Below are positions 35,439 to 45,372 of a stretch of DNA of 64,000 bases, piece by piece. Made by a program: the position numbers and the translations under genes. Each line of letters opens with the position of its first letter. The stretch's first letter is position 1. This DNA is from Immersiella caudata. Taxonomy: Eukaryota > Ascomycota > Sordariomycetes > Sordariales > Lasiosphaeriaceae. Where the stretch lies: positions 6,138,001 to 6,202,000 of the forward strand of contig JAULSU010000001.1 in assembly GCA_030512335.1 (NCBI GenBank). Reading direction: 5' to 3'. Under the pieces are notes generated by a model. The model did no database searches. It worked only from the letters and a program-made list of their open reading frames with translations, and was not told the DNA's origin.

Positions 35439-37195
35439 TCACTGCTGCTGTTGCAAGTGCGTCGGTAGATTATAGCTAGCATAGTCCACGTGGACAAACG
35501 CCCTGTCGACAATGGGCACTGACTCTAAAACGTATTGCAAACTCTCGCTATTTGACGTCAGTATTCTCACAGCCATGCAAGCAGTGTGGCGAACATACCT
35601 CAAATCGTGGCTATCTCTGAGCGTGGTGCTTGCATCCAGGACAATATCTACCTCTACGTTGAGCTTGTCACCGGCGTGATACGCCTGCAACCCTTGAATT
35701 TGCTTGATGGTTTTGGCAAAGCGCATGGTGAGGTACAGCACTTTAATCAATTTAGCCATGTATACCGGAAAGGGGTGGCGATTGCAACTTGCGAATATTC
35801 CGCTGGTCTGCGGTTGCCGAGAAGCCAGAAAGATGTCTGATATGTTCATAGCACGTTTCCGACCAATTAAAGATAACGATCATAGACAGAAGCAGACCGC
35901 CGAGAGCATCGAGCCACCAGAGTTTGGCGTAAAACCCAACGATAGGGAAGGCGATGGAACCAGCATTGAAGATGACGTCTGTGCTAGCATCGGCGGCCCT
36001 AGAGGAATGTTAGACTGTTTCGGACCTCACGATTGGTGGCAAAGGGGGAGACAGACAAGGCCTGGACACTTGAGTTTTTAACCAATCGGCACCATAGCCA
36101 GCACATTCCCTTGATGATAATGGTGCTCAACATGATCGCGATAGCCGGAATTCCACTGCGTGGGGGGGTCAGTCATCAGCGGTACGAGGCAGGGAAAACA
36201 GGGGCGACAAACAGCTCAATGATCTCGTGGTTGGGGCCCCAAAGGCGGCCCACAGCCTCGATGGCGACTTGGACAAAAGATGTAATCATAATAACGGAGA
36301 ATACGAGCACGCCCAGCGGCTCGAGACGACGACGGCCCACGGGGTAAAGGTATTGATTCTGTCTGCTGATGAGGATGGTGGTAATCCAAACAATAACAGT
36401 CGAGATGAAGTCGAGCAGAGCATCGACCAAGCTAGCCAGCACTGACACAGAGGGGACCGAGGCAACAACGGCAACCTTTCCGGCCAGCAGAATGACATTG
36501 GCAGCGAAGTTGACGTAGATAGCCAGTGTGACAATTGGGGCGGTGCTGTCAACCTGGTCATCCTCGAGCCAGGGGATTTCAGGTGGGGGCAGGTCGTCGT
36601 CGTCCCCGTCATGATCGTCGACGACAATGTCGCGGCCGAGCAGCGGTGTAGTCTCGGACGGGCGGTAGATATCCTTGGGGGTGCGCTTCACCTTGGCGGC
36701 TTGGGAGTACGCCTCCTCCGAGATGGTGGCCGGGATCTCGACACCTCGGAAAGCTGATACGGGCATGTGGTTGTACTCGTTGAGCAGGTCGTGGGGCAGC
36801 GACGAATCCAGGAGGCGGTCGATGTACAAATATTGCTGCACAAGATAGTTGACGCGCTCGTAGTAGGCCCGCACGTCCTTCTTCATGCTAGCCAGCTCCT
36901 CCTCAGTCTTCCAGTAGCGCTCCCAGCGATAGCGAGGGTTGCTGTTCCCGATTAGGCGCATGCTCCTCATGTGCGGCGCATTGAGGATAGCACTCAAGCG
37001 CCGCTCTCCGCCGCCACCCGGATTGTTCCCCGAACCATCCTCCTCATCGCGCAGCGATGGCGACGGCCCAAGCGAGCGACCCCGAATCAGCGACGTAAGC
37101 GCACCGTGGCCCCGCGGCGCAAGCGGCGGATCATCCTGAAGCAGAAGAAAAGACCCGCGTCGGAAGTCGGATGGGTACGAGGGAGGTGAGCTCAT
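35439..37195 (-). CDS. Cation diffusion facilitator, probably Mn-type
   Basis: Five exons (37195-36213, 36155-36057, 35998-35793, 35740-35599, 35547-35439) encode 512 aa. A long cytosolic N-terminal part (with KTEEELASMKKDVRAYYERVN) leads to membrane segments starting near residue 225. TM2 carries D258-A-L-L-D262, and TM5 carries DASTD; both are DxxxD, the pattern of the Mn-CDF group rather than the HxxxD of zinc transporters. A C-terminal metal-binding/dimer domain follows (LTMRFAKTIKQIQGLQAYHAGDK... to LQYVLESVPIVDRAFVHVDY). It should export Mn2+ (or Fe2+/Zn2+) from the cytosol into an organelle or out of the cell. Intron 1 starts GTTTGT, and intron 3 is best explained as GC-AG (separate entry). 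Metal choice is inferred from the motif. Confidence 0.92.
35741..35792 (-). other. Probable GC-AG intron (52 nt) in the cation transporter
   Basis: Family conservation requires ...DQRNI joined to LLYLTMRFAKTI. The only junction that does this removes 52 nt beginning GCAAGT and ending TTGATTAAAG. GCAAGT is the strong donor form typical of GC introns. With it, all five exons sum to 1539 nt, exactly 513 codons. Confidence 0.75.
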
Positions 37196-40100
37196 GGCAG
37201 CACAGCAGCCGAGCCGAGCCGAGCGTGGATGATACTGTTGAAACAAGCAATGGGAGATGGGCCTTGGCGACAACGACGATGGTGATGATGATGATGCTTG
37301 GTGGTGATATCAGTCGCAAAATGACGCGTCGCGCAAGTCTGAAAAAAGGAAAACCCCGAAAGAAAATGAATGATAAAGATAAAACCAAAACCGTTCGCCG
37401 GTGCAAGGCAAGAGACAAAAGCCCTGACGGGTGAGGGAAAACGTTCTTTGAAAACACCGAAGCAAAGCGAGCAACCGTTGGGTCCGCTCGAAATTATTTC
37501 AGTCAGTCGTTTCAGGTGTCGAGTCAGCAGTTGCGACGATTCAACATCCAAACTTCGAGCCGTAAAAATCCTTATCTCTACCATCGATAATCATCTTGCC
37601 AGCGCCTATTTCGGCCTCGCGTGCGCGGAAAGGAAAGCTAAAGCGACATTGCAACCAAACCAAGAATCGTTCGGCCCGCCGTGCTGGGGCAGCATGGCTG
37701 CCGCATCCAGCAAACCACGGAGAACGCAACCCCACCATTTCGGCGCCGGGCCCGAAGGGTACCCAGTGATGTCATTCCGTCACGGTCGCCAAACGCTTGT
37801 GGCTCAATTGCTCCAATGCCGCACAAGCCAACTGCGCGAAACCCGGAACAGGTTCAGCCCGTCGATCTTGTTTCTCCGAAACATTCTTCTGCCGTACCGA
37901 CTTGATTGGAACACAGAAGTTTATTTGGGCGACCCTTCGAAAAGCCTCATATTCCCCGACCCTGCTCCTCAATGGGGCATCGTGTTGTTATTGTTGATGC
38001 CCCACACTTCTGATTCACCCCATGCCTTCGCGACTCGCGCGTCTTTTCCCATATCCATGGTGATTATTTCTCCTTGCCCAGCCGCCGAGAACCAGTCCGA
38101 TGGCAGAGTCACATACAAAAACGAATGTGGCTTGACGCCGCCGACCGCTGATCGCGTTCGTTCCCGTGCCCCTCGAGTGGACTGTCGGCCAGCAATCCAA
38201 TTATCTCGGTGATGCCAGCTGCGAGATGAACTGGCTCTCCACGAATGTCTCAGTGGAGTCCCCAAGCCACAGCCCTTGGCATCGGGCTCTTGGCCAGCAG
38301 TTCCCCGTGCCGCCTCCTCCCAGAATGCAAAGGTCTGAGACAGTCGTGAAGACCAAAGCATCGCGGGTGTCACCCGTGAGGCTTGAAGGTCGCTGCCGGA
38401 TGCGACCACGTTTGCCTGGCTGTCATCGATGTTGCTACCGTGCAGAAGGCAACAGCGAAGTGGAAAGGTCCGGCCAGGCGTGCATCTTTCAGCGCTGGTG
38501 TTCACCTCATCTCCCCGTCAATAGTTCTACTCTCCACTTTTGCGCCTTCGACGATCGGCAAAACTGCCCCATGCGGCTTTTCTTGGCCCTCATGCTCCGT
38601 GCTCGACTGATGCACTTCGCATTCGCAATGGCAATTTGTGGCGAGTTGCCTAGGTTTTCCCCGGGAGCGAGATGAACGAAATAGGAGGCAGTGCCCAACT
38701 TTGGCGCCCTAGTTCTTGTATTAGTTTCCGAGCCAGAGACCGACCGAATGTCACCTGTGCCTTGGAGTTCGATCAGGCAATGGCAGGCCAGCGGGCCATC
38801 GCTGGTGGCCGAGGAAATGGATGTCATGTCGCCGTCACGGCGCCTGCGTGTTCCAGGCATGGATACACCGCAGTGCAGATGGGACAGGGGTGGACTGGAG
38901 GGCCGGGCATCCCGGCGATCGATCACCACCACCCACCAACCCACCAACCCACCAGCCGCTTGAGAGGCTGGCACGCTCGCACGTTGCCTATTTGCTCACT
39001 GGCGGCTGGCGGCTGGCCGACCGGCGACCGCGCTCAGTTCGCCGGCTTGTAGCGTGCTGGCTTGTTGCTGGTGGGCGTTCTGGCGTCGTCGCTGCGTTTG
39101 GCGTGCTGCGTCGCCCCGTCAAACACATCAAATCGCCGCCGGAGATTTGCAAGCCTTGCAACAGCGTGCAGCCCAAAGTAGGCAGACGTGTGCATTCCTT
39201 CGAGGGCCAACCAAGGCATTTTGCTTGTTGCAGCGTCACAGACGCGCAACGCGTGGCCCGGCCGACTCCAAAGGGCTCCGAGTGTCATCTTTTTGGCCTT
39301 TGGTGGTGCTGTTGGAGTAAGACTGCAGCGCCGCCTGCACCCCTCCAAGGATCTCATGGAGCATTTTTTTCCATGGATCACTCTGCACCTCAGCTCGGTC
39401 GGCCCCCGAGCCAGGGGGCAGTGGCTTTTGTCCAACGGGAAGTCGCTATTCTCGCCAGTGTCAGTAGCGTCTTCACGCCTCTCCACTTCCGTAATGCTGG
39501 CGTGCCGAGACTGGGAAACCTGACGGAGAATAAAAATAATTCTCTGCCAGCAACTGCCGCTCCTTTTTTTCCATTGATTATCCTCCCTACCTGCGAGGTC
39601 GTGTTGCTGCGTGCTTGTACGAGTCTCGTCTCCGGCTCTCAAACACATTGCTCGTTCCGACTTCCAGTTCGGGTCTTCCGCCTGGGTCTTGAGGTGCATT
39701 CGTTTCCGAGCTGTGCTTCGACATCCCTTGGCTTTTTTCCTTCTTGGCCTTTTGTACGCCGCGCCCCCCTGCCCCCCTGATCCACCCGACCGACCGCGAA
39801 CTCGCCCGGATCTGAGTATTCGTACCCATAATAACTGGTACCTTTACCTAAACTGTTCACCCCTCTGCTAAGCCGCCTGCGTCGTTGCTTCGTGGCCTTC
39901 CCGTCGCTCGCTCTCTTTCTCTACTGGACCCGGTAGTGCACGCTCTCACGTTCTGCCCGTCCAACGCCGCCGACGTCTTACCTTACCCCGTCTTATAAGA
40001 AAGCTGGAGAGACATCTCGGCTTGTTATCCACATTGGCAGTGTCGCCCAAAGTTTGTGCTCCTTTTGTCCCCGTAAGTGGTGAACCTTCTGTCCCCATTC

Positions 40101-40607
40101 GTCCAATCCCGCCCTGCCTGGTGCTGGCCGCTTCTCCGTCTGCAGTTAACCCTATTGTGCGTGAAAGTTGCTGGCATTCAGGGGCAAACAAAGCCTCCAA
40201 GATTATTCCTGCTAAAGTCTTTTGCGACTGTTCTCTGTTGTTCCCCTTTATTCATTTTCTTTTCAGCTCATCCCTCAGCCTCCGAGAAAAGGCCCGGCCT
40301 GATTGGACCGACATTCGGCCCCATGAGCACCGTAGCCTCCCACATCCTTGCAGGCAGGCTTGCTGACCCTTACGCTCCCACCATGCAGCCGACCGACAAC
40401 TCGCTCTCCCGCTGAGAATTTCCGGGTAAACCACGCATCAGCCGACTGTCGAGTCCGTCTTGGTCGATCGACGAGCAACTATTTGACCTTGGGCCGCCAC
40501 CTCTACCCACCAGAGTCATTGCGAGAAGCTCTGACTCGACGATCCTCCCGCAGCGTAACTTCGCGAGTCCAACCCCCTAGCTACGCGGTCACAGACCACG
40601 CGGCTAT
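37196..40607. other. 3.4-kb divergent intergenic region
   Basis: Between the cation transporter and the 905-aa protein gene. The left part has a His/Met-codon-like GATGATG stretch near 37280. The middle holds an 8-bp repeat (38933-38956) and GGCGGCT duplications near 39000. The right part (39500-40600) is strongly pyrimidine-rich, as in long fungal leaders. A 319-codon open frame (38821-39780) is Arg/Pro/Trp/Cys-rich without domain and is probably chance. A possible leader intron runs from GTAAGT at 40073 to TTTTCAG at 40266. Confidence 0.4.
38933..38956. repeat. 8-bp minisatellite
   Basis: Three adjacent 8-bp units: CCACCAAC, CCACCAAC and CCACCAGC. Confidence 0.8.
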
Positions 40608-43418
40608 ATGCCTAGATTCTCGGTCGCGTTTGGCAGGCGGAAGTCAACCGCCGACACCCTCGAAAATGGTTCCCCGGTAGCAGAGCCTTCCTTCCGCGTC
40701 CTAGAACGCTCCGAGGTGTCGTCAACTGGAGGCTCGTTTGACGGCGGTTTGAAGCTGGCAGCCAAGTCACACCAGGCCCCAAGAAAGAGCGGTTCGGTAG
40801 ATGTCGCCATGGATGATAATATCTTCTCCGACCTGAAGCCGAATCGGTATGTGTGAGCGTCCTGATTCTCTGAAGCTCTTTTCCCACGACACCGGGCGTG
40901 ACGGCTTTCCCGTGTGTTCTAATTACTAACTGTCGGCAGTGGAAGCGGAAGTGCGTCTTCGAACACCACCAAGACTGCCTCGACCGACAACTCCTCCCGT
41001 CACAGCAATTCCTCAACCACTCCCTCATCTGCCGACTTGGGAAACCAAGAAGAATGGAGAAACAACTACCGGAGAACAGGTGCGGACATTCCTGTGCCGC
41101 CAATTCCAAAGTCCTCCTCGGCGGGGTTTTTAAAAGCTGCTGGTCGGACGTTCTCGTTCGGTGGGCAGAAGAAACACATGCCTTCTATGCCTTCAACAGA
41201 GGAAGACCAGGCGGCAACGTTTCATGAATCGGACCTTTTCCAAGCTCCTCCATATGGACGATCAAGGGCAACCACTTCGTCGACTGCCACCACCGTGACA
41301 GCACCCAGGGTCGACGATGTGGATCTGGATTTGGGCGGCGACTTTAGCAAGATTCTCCTTGGAAATGATAAGCGGGCAAGCGTGGTCACAGTAAAACCAG
41401 GCTCGGCTCCTCGCGCTCTGACCGGGTCTCGTACGAACCAGCCCGCACCCATACAGATTGACAGCGGCACGAAGGTTGAAGCAGCGCCTCCCTCGTGGAG
41501 CAGTCATCACTCGAACGAGCAACTTCTCAACTCGACAAACCCGTCTTTGCCTCAGCAGCCGAACGAGAATGCGCCGCCACCTGTTCCTCACCACATGTCT
41601 TTGCCAGGAAATTCGGTTAGGACCGCGGCGCCATCTTCAAGAGCTGGGTCTCGGAGGCCGTCCTTTGCTCACAACGACGACGGCGAGGACGAGGAAGAAA
41701 GATTGCTCAGGGATTCGCTTTCCACCGTCAACAGGTTCATGAGTGGGAAACAACCAACTGCCGCCACCCCTTCTGCGTCTAGGTATCGGAGGAACGAGGA
41801 TCACGATGACGAGGACAGCCTGTTTGATACTAGCCATACGTACTCCGTAAGATCCGGAAACCGTTTTGGCTCGCAGAAGTCTAGCCCGCAGCAAAACCAC
41901 AAAGTGATGACGCCCGCCGAATTCGAGTCATACCGGAAAGATAAGGAACGTCAAGACAAGGAGCGACGAGAAGACACATACAGCCATAGACCAAAGGCCG
42001 ATGAGGATGATGACGATCATGATAACTACGAAGAAGACGAGGATGACTTGGAGAAGGCCAAACAGCAGGAAAAGCAGAGGCGGAAGCAGGAAGCGCATTT
42101 GTCCGTCTACCGACAGCAAATGATGAAGGTCACCGGAGAGGCTGCAAATGCGCCTCGGCCCGGCCTCCAGATCTCGTTCAGCACGCCAAATCTGCCAAAC
42201 CTGCCCAGTCTGAATCCTGGACCGAGCCCGGAAGCCAACACGGCGGATAACTCAGACGAAGATGAAGAGGTTCCCCTGGCGATCTTGGCTGCCCACGGCT
42301 TCCCGAACAAGAACCGAGCCCCTACTCGCCTCAGCACGATGATGTCGAATCCCAATCTTCGCGCCGCTGCGCAGCCGAGCTACCAACGGCCATCATCGGC
42401 TATGGGCGAGGGCGCCGGGCCGTCGAACCCGAGACTTCCGGCCTTTGCGAGAAATCTTCCCCAAGATCCATTCCTTGGTGCCGGCCTTGTTCGCAACAAT
42501 ATCCGCGAGAGTTTTGCAATGGGCGGCGGGCAACCCGGCGCCGCAGTGCCCCCTGGTGGTTTGATTGGCGTGATTGCCAACGAAGAAAGGTCGCGCGCCA
42601 TGAGGCGTGGAAGCCCCCAGTTCGATCCTCAGAACCCCGTACCAGGAGCTGTGCCGTTTGATCCCATTGGCGGCATCCCTGCTAACATGATGTACCAAAA
42701 CAATATCGGGCCATCTCTCACACCTGGCGACCAGGCTCAGATCCAGATGACACAGCAGATGCAGCAATTCATGCAAATGCAAATGCAATTCATGCAGATG
42801 ATGGCAGGACAGAATGGAAGCGGGCCCCCGCCGGGAGTTGGACATGTGGCTGCGCAGTCAATGGGCAATCTCAGCAGCATGAGCGGGATGAGCGGTATGG
42901 GTGGCATGCCCGGCATGCCCATGAGAACATCGACACTCGGTGTACCGGGCGGAAGCGGTCCCGAAATGATGCGCCATTCGTTTGTTGGAAATGACTCCAT
43001 GTTGGACCTGCCACGCGGAGACATGCACATGCGTACGATGAGCATGGTCCAACCAAGCTCGGCATCGTGGGTCCAGTTGCCTCAGAATCCCAACCCTGGC
43101 TTCGCCCCCTCGATCCGGATTCAGGGAGGGGGCTATGCTCCGTCTATTGCCCCCTCCGAGCGCAGCAATATCGGCTTGCCAGGCCGTTACCGGCCGGTCT
43201 CTCACGCCCCACCGCCGGCGCCGAATCCGGGACATCTCCGAAAATCCTCTACCATGTCGGGAGCGATCCCGCCTATTTCTGTCACAAAGTCCGGGAGCAC
43301 CTCGGATGACGATGATGAGGAAGGTTGGGAAGCCATGAAGGCCAAGCGTGACAAGAAGAAGAGTCTGTGGAAAACCAAAAAGAGCATTGGAGGCGATTTT
43401 GGAGCATTCATCAGGTGA
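40608..43418 (+). CDS. Low-complexity charged and Met/Gln-rich protein, unknown function
   Basis: Two exons (40608-40846, 40940-43418) encode 905 aa; frame is kept across the intron (NR then GSGSASS). The protein is largely disordered: Ser/Thr/Pro-rich to about residue 390; then a strongly charged, probably helical block at about 400-470 (EFESYRKDKERQDKERRED, an Asp/Glu run, KQQEKQRRKQEAHLSVYRQQMM). Next come a conserved-looking core (EEVPLAILAAHGFPNKNRAP; FARNLPQDPFLGAGLVR), a Met/Gln-rich stretch near 681-703, Gly/Met repeats (SGMSGMGGMPGMP) and a Lys-rich end. I do not recognise the family. It could be a cortical, cytoskeletal or RNP-associated scaffold by composition, but that is only a guess. 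The long pyrimidine-rich leader suggests a regulated transcript. Confidence 0.85.
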
Positions 43419-43740
43419 AGTGTCGTTGTTCCACCAAGGCACAGGAATTTAATCTAGGGGCAGGGTTGGATTTGGATCCGGTCGGCAAAAGCGGCGGCTG
43501 GCTCATTGCATACTCGCATCAGGTTCACGGGTGGTCGGCGTCAAAATGGTCGAGGCACTCGGAGAGCTGCTTTGAAACGATTTACGATAGACATAGTAGC
43601 CAACACATTAATCTAGTAATAGTTGAGAGATGGATGTCTGACAAACTTGGCCAAGAGTCTTGCCGCTGACATTACCTGAAGGTGGTCCTGTTTTTGCATC
43701 CCTGTTTTTTGCCTCTATTCATTTTCAGAATCGCCTCAGC
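43419..43740. other. Convergent 3' UTR region
   Basis: About 320 bp between converging genes, with AT-rich TTAATCTAGTAATA near 43610. No gene seen. Confidence 0.5.
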
Positions 43741-44447
43741 TCAGTTAATCTCCCCAGCCGCCCAAGCCTTGCGCTTTACTGCCATCTCAACTGCAGCAAG
43801 ACCCCAATCTTCACCGTGGTTGTGGCTCCCGGGACGCAATCCAGCTCTTGCCTGCGCCTGCTCGTCGTTCAGTACGGTCAGCACACCAAAGATGACGGGC
43901 ACCCCAGTATCTAGCGACACGCGCATCAACCCCTGGGATACGCTGTCAGAGATGTACTCAAAGTGCATCGTCTCGCCCTTGATGAGCACACCAATGGCGA
44001 TGAGGGCATCAAAGGGGCCGGTAGAGGATGCGCTAGGTGAGGCGGTAGGGAGGGAGGCTAGGTCTGTGGTAGATGCGCCCAGGAGGTCGCCGGCGGAGGT
44101 GCCGCTGCTGGAGGAGGATTGGACTTGGGAGGCGGAGTAGAGGCTGACGGCGGTGTTGGGTGTTAGTACGAAGGAGTGATGATCAACATAACCAACCAGT
44201 CGTTGCGAGGACAGCGGGGGGGGGATGGGATGGGGTACACAAACCGCTGGACTGCGATTGGCAACTCCCAGGAGCCAGGCACGGACTGCACGACAATGTT
44301 GGACTCGGAAACTCCGCATTCGAGAAGCTTGGCTTTGGTTCCCTCGAGGAGAGCGTTTATGATGTTGTCGTTCCACCGGGCGTGCACGATGGCGACGCGC
44401 AGGCCGGTGCCATCATGGCGGACGGGGGCGGGGCCTTTGTTGTGCAT
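43741..44447 (-). CDS. RIB4: 6,7-dimethyl-8-ribityllumazine synthase
   Basis: Two exons (44447-44245, 44143-43741) encode 201 aa. The N-terminal Rossmann-like start is VAIVHARWNDNIINALLEG...VPGSWELPIAVQR, and the substrate loop is IAIGVLIKGETMHFEYISD with the conserved His. GVPVIFGVLTVLNDEQAQAR and EMAVKRK finish the fold. The enzyme condenses 3,4-dihydroxy-2-butanone 4-phosphate with the ribityl-aminouracil to give the riboflavin precursor. Residues about 72-108 are a Ser/Thr/Ala-rich insert (SSSSSGTSAGD...) between two core elements, as known in several filamentous fungi. The intron donor is GTTTGT, a weak but GT form, and it is needed to give QRLYSASQV. It diverges from the MutL-like gene. 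Confidence 0.95.
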
Positions 44448-45372
44448 CGCTGGCTAGCGGAGAGGTGAGGGCACTGGGAGTCGAGGTGAAGGGCTGTGGT
44501 GAGTGGCGAATTGGAGGCAGAGGAGGGAACTAAGGGTTGAACACGCGGGGAGCTGGTGGCTTTGGTTGTTGTATTGAGTGGTAGTGGTGTTCAATGAGGA
44601 CGGAACACGGAGGAGGGGGGAGGGGTCGTCGGCAGCTTTGGTGAGGTTGAGGGGCTGCCCTTTGCTGAGTCAGGGGTTTGGGACAGACGAGCCTTCTGGT
44701 TGCTGGAGGAATCCGCCCCTGATTCTGTCAACAACCTGGAAAGTTCATCGTGAATATGCGCAGCCCATGGCCATCCCCGCACTCATCGCACGTGGACTCT
44801 GAGGGACTTGGGAGACAGTCAACGTGAATTTTTCATCTCGATCCAGCCATGCTTCTCGAGGTAATGACGTATTCGGCGCACGCCGTGCGAGGTCTGGTTC
44901 ACAGGCCATATCGCACAGTACCCCGACTACAACTTTTGGGTGCCTACCAAACAAGTTCAGCAACCCTAGATTTTGCAACATCGTACGATGTTACCATTCT
45001 TTTTCACGATTTTATGTTGCTGGGGATCTTTGGTTCTGAAGAATGCGATTGTTTCCCCAGGTACCTCATGGTGGAGTTGCTGGTTTTCTGTCATGCGGGA
45101 TGGCTCCTTCCTGCTTCCAGGAACCCAAAAAATGACACAGGGTGTGGTTTCCCTAAGTTGACGTGAAGGTATTGACCGCTAATGCTGTCAAACTTCGAGC
45201 AGCATCCATATTTATTTGTCGCGGGCTCAGCTACCTTTCCTTGGGCTCAGCTACCTTTCCTTGGGCACAGCTCAATCTTCTCTCGCCCAAGTCTTTCTCA
45301 CATGTGTTGACAACCAGAAGGGCTTACCAATGGATCACATATGAGGCAGTTAATGTCGTTCTATTTTCCACC
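44448..45372. other. Divergent promoter region RIB4 / MutL-like
   Basis: About 925 bp. A 20-bp tandem duplication lies in the leader of the MutL-like gene (45223-45262). The frame open from 45163 runs into the MutL-like frame but has no family similarity before the ATG at 45373. Confidence 0.5.
45223..45262. repeat. 20-bp tandem duplication
   Basis: Two perfect copies of GGGCTCAGCTACCTTTCCTT, followed by a partial third (GGGCACAG), 110 nt upstream of the MutL-like start. Confidence 0.9.

Noticed and set aside
38821..39780. 319-codon plus frame in the 3.4-kb spacer
   Set aside because: Trp/Cys/Arg/Pro-rich, includes the CCACCAAC repeat read as PTNPPTHQP, and has no domain; probably chance in GC-rich DNA.
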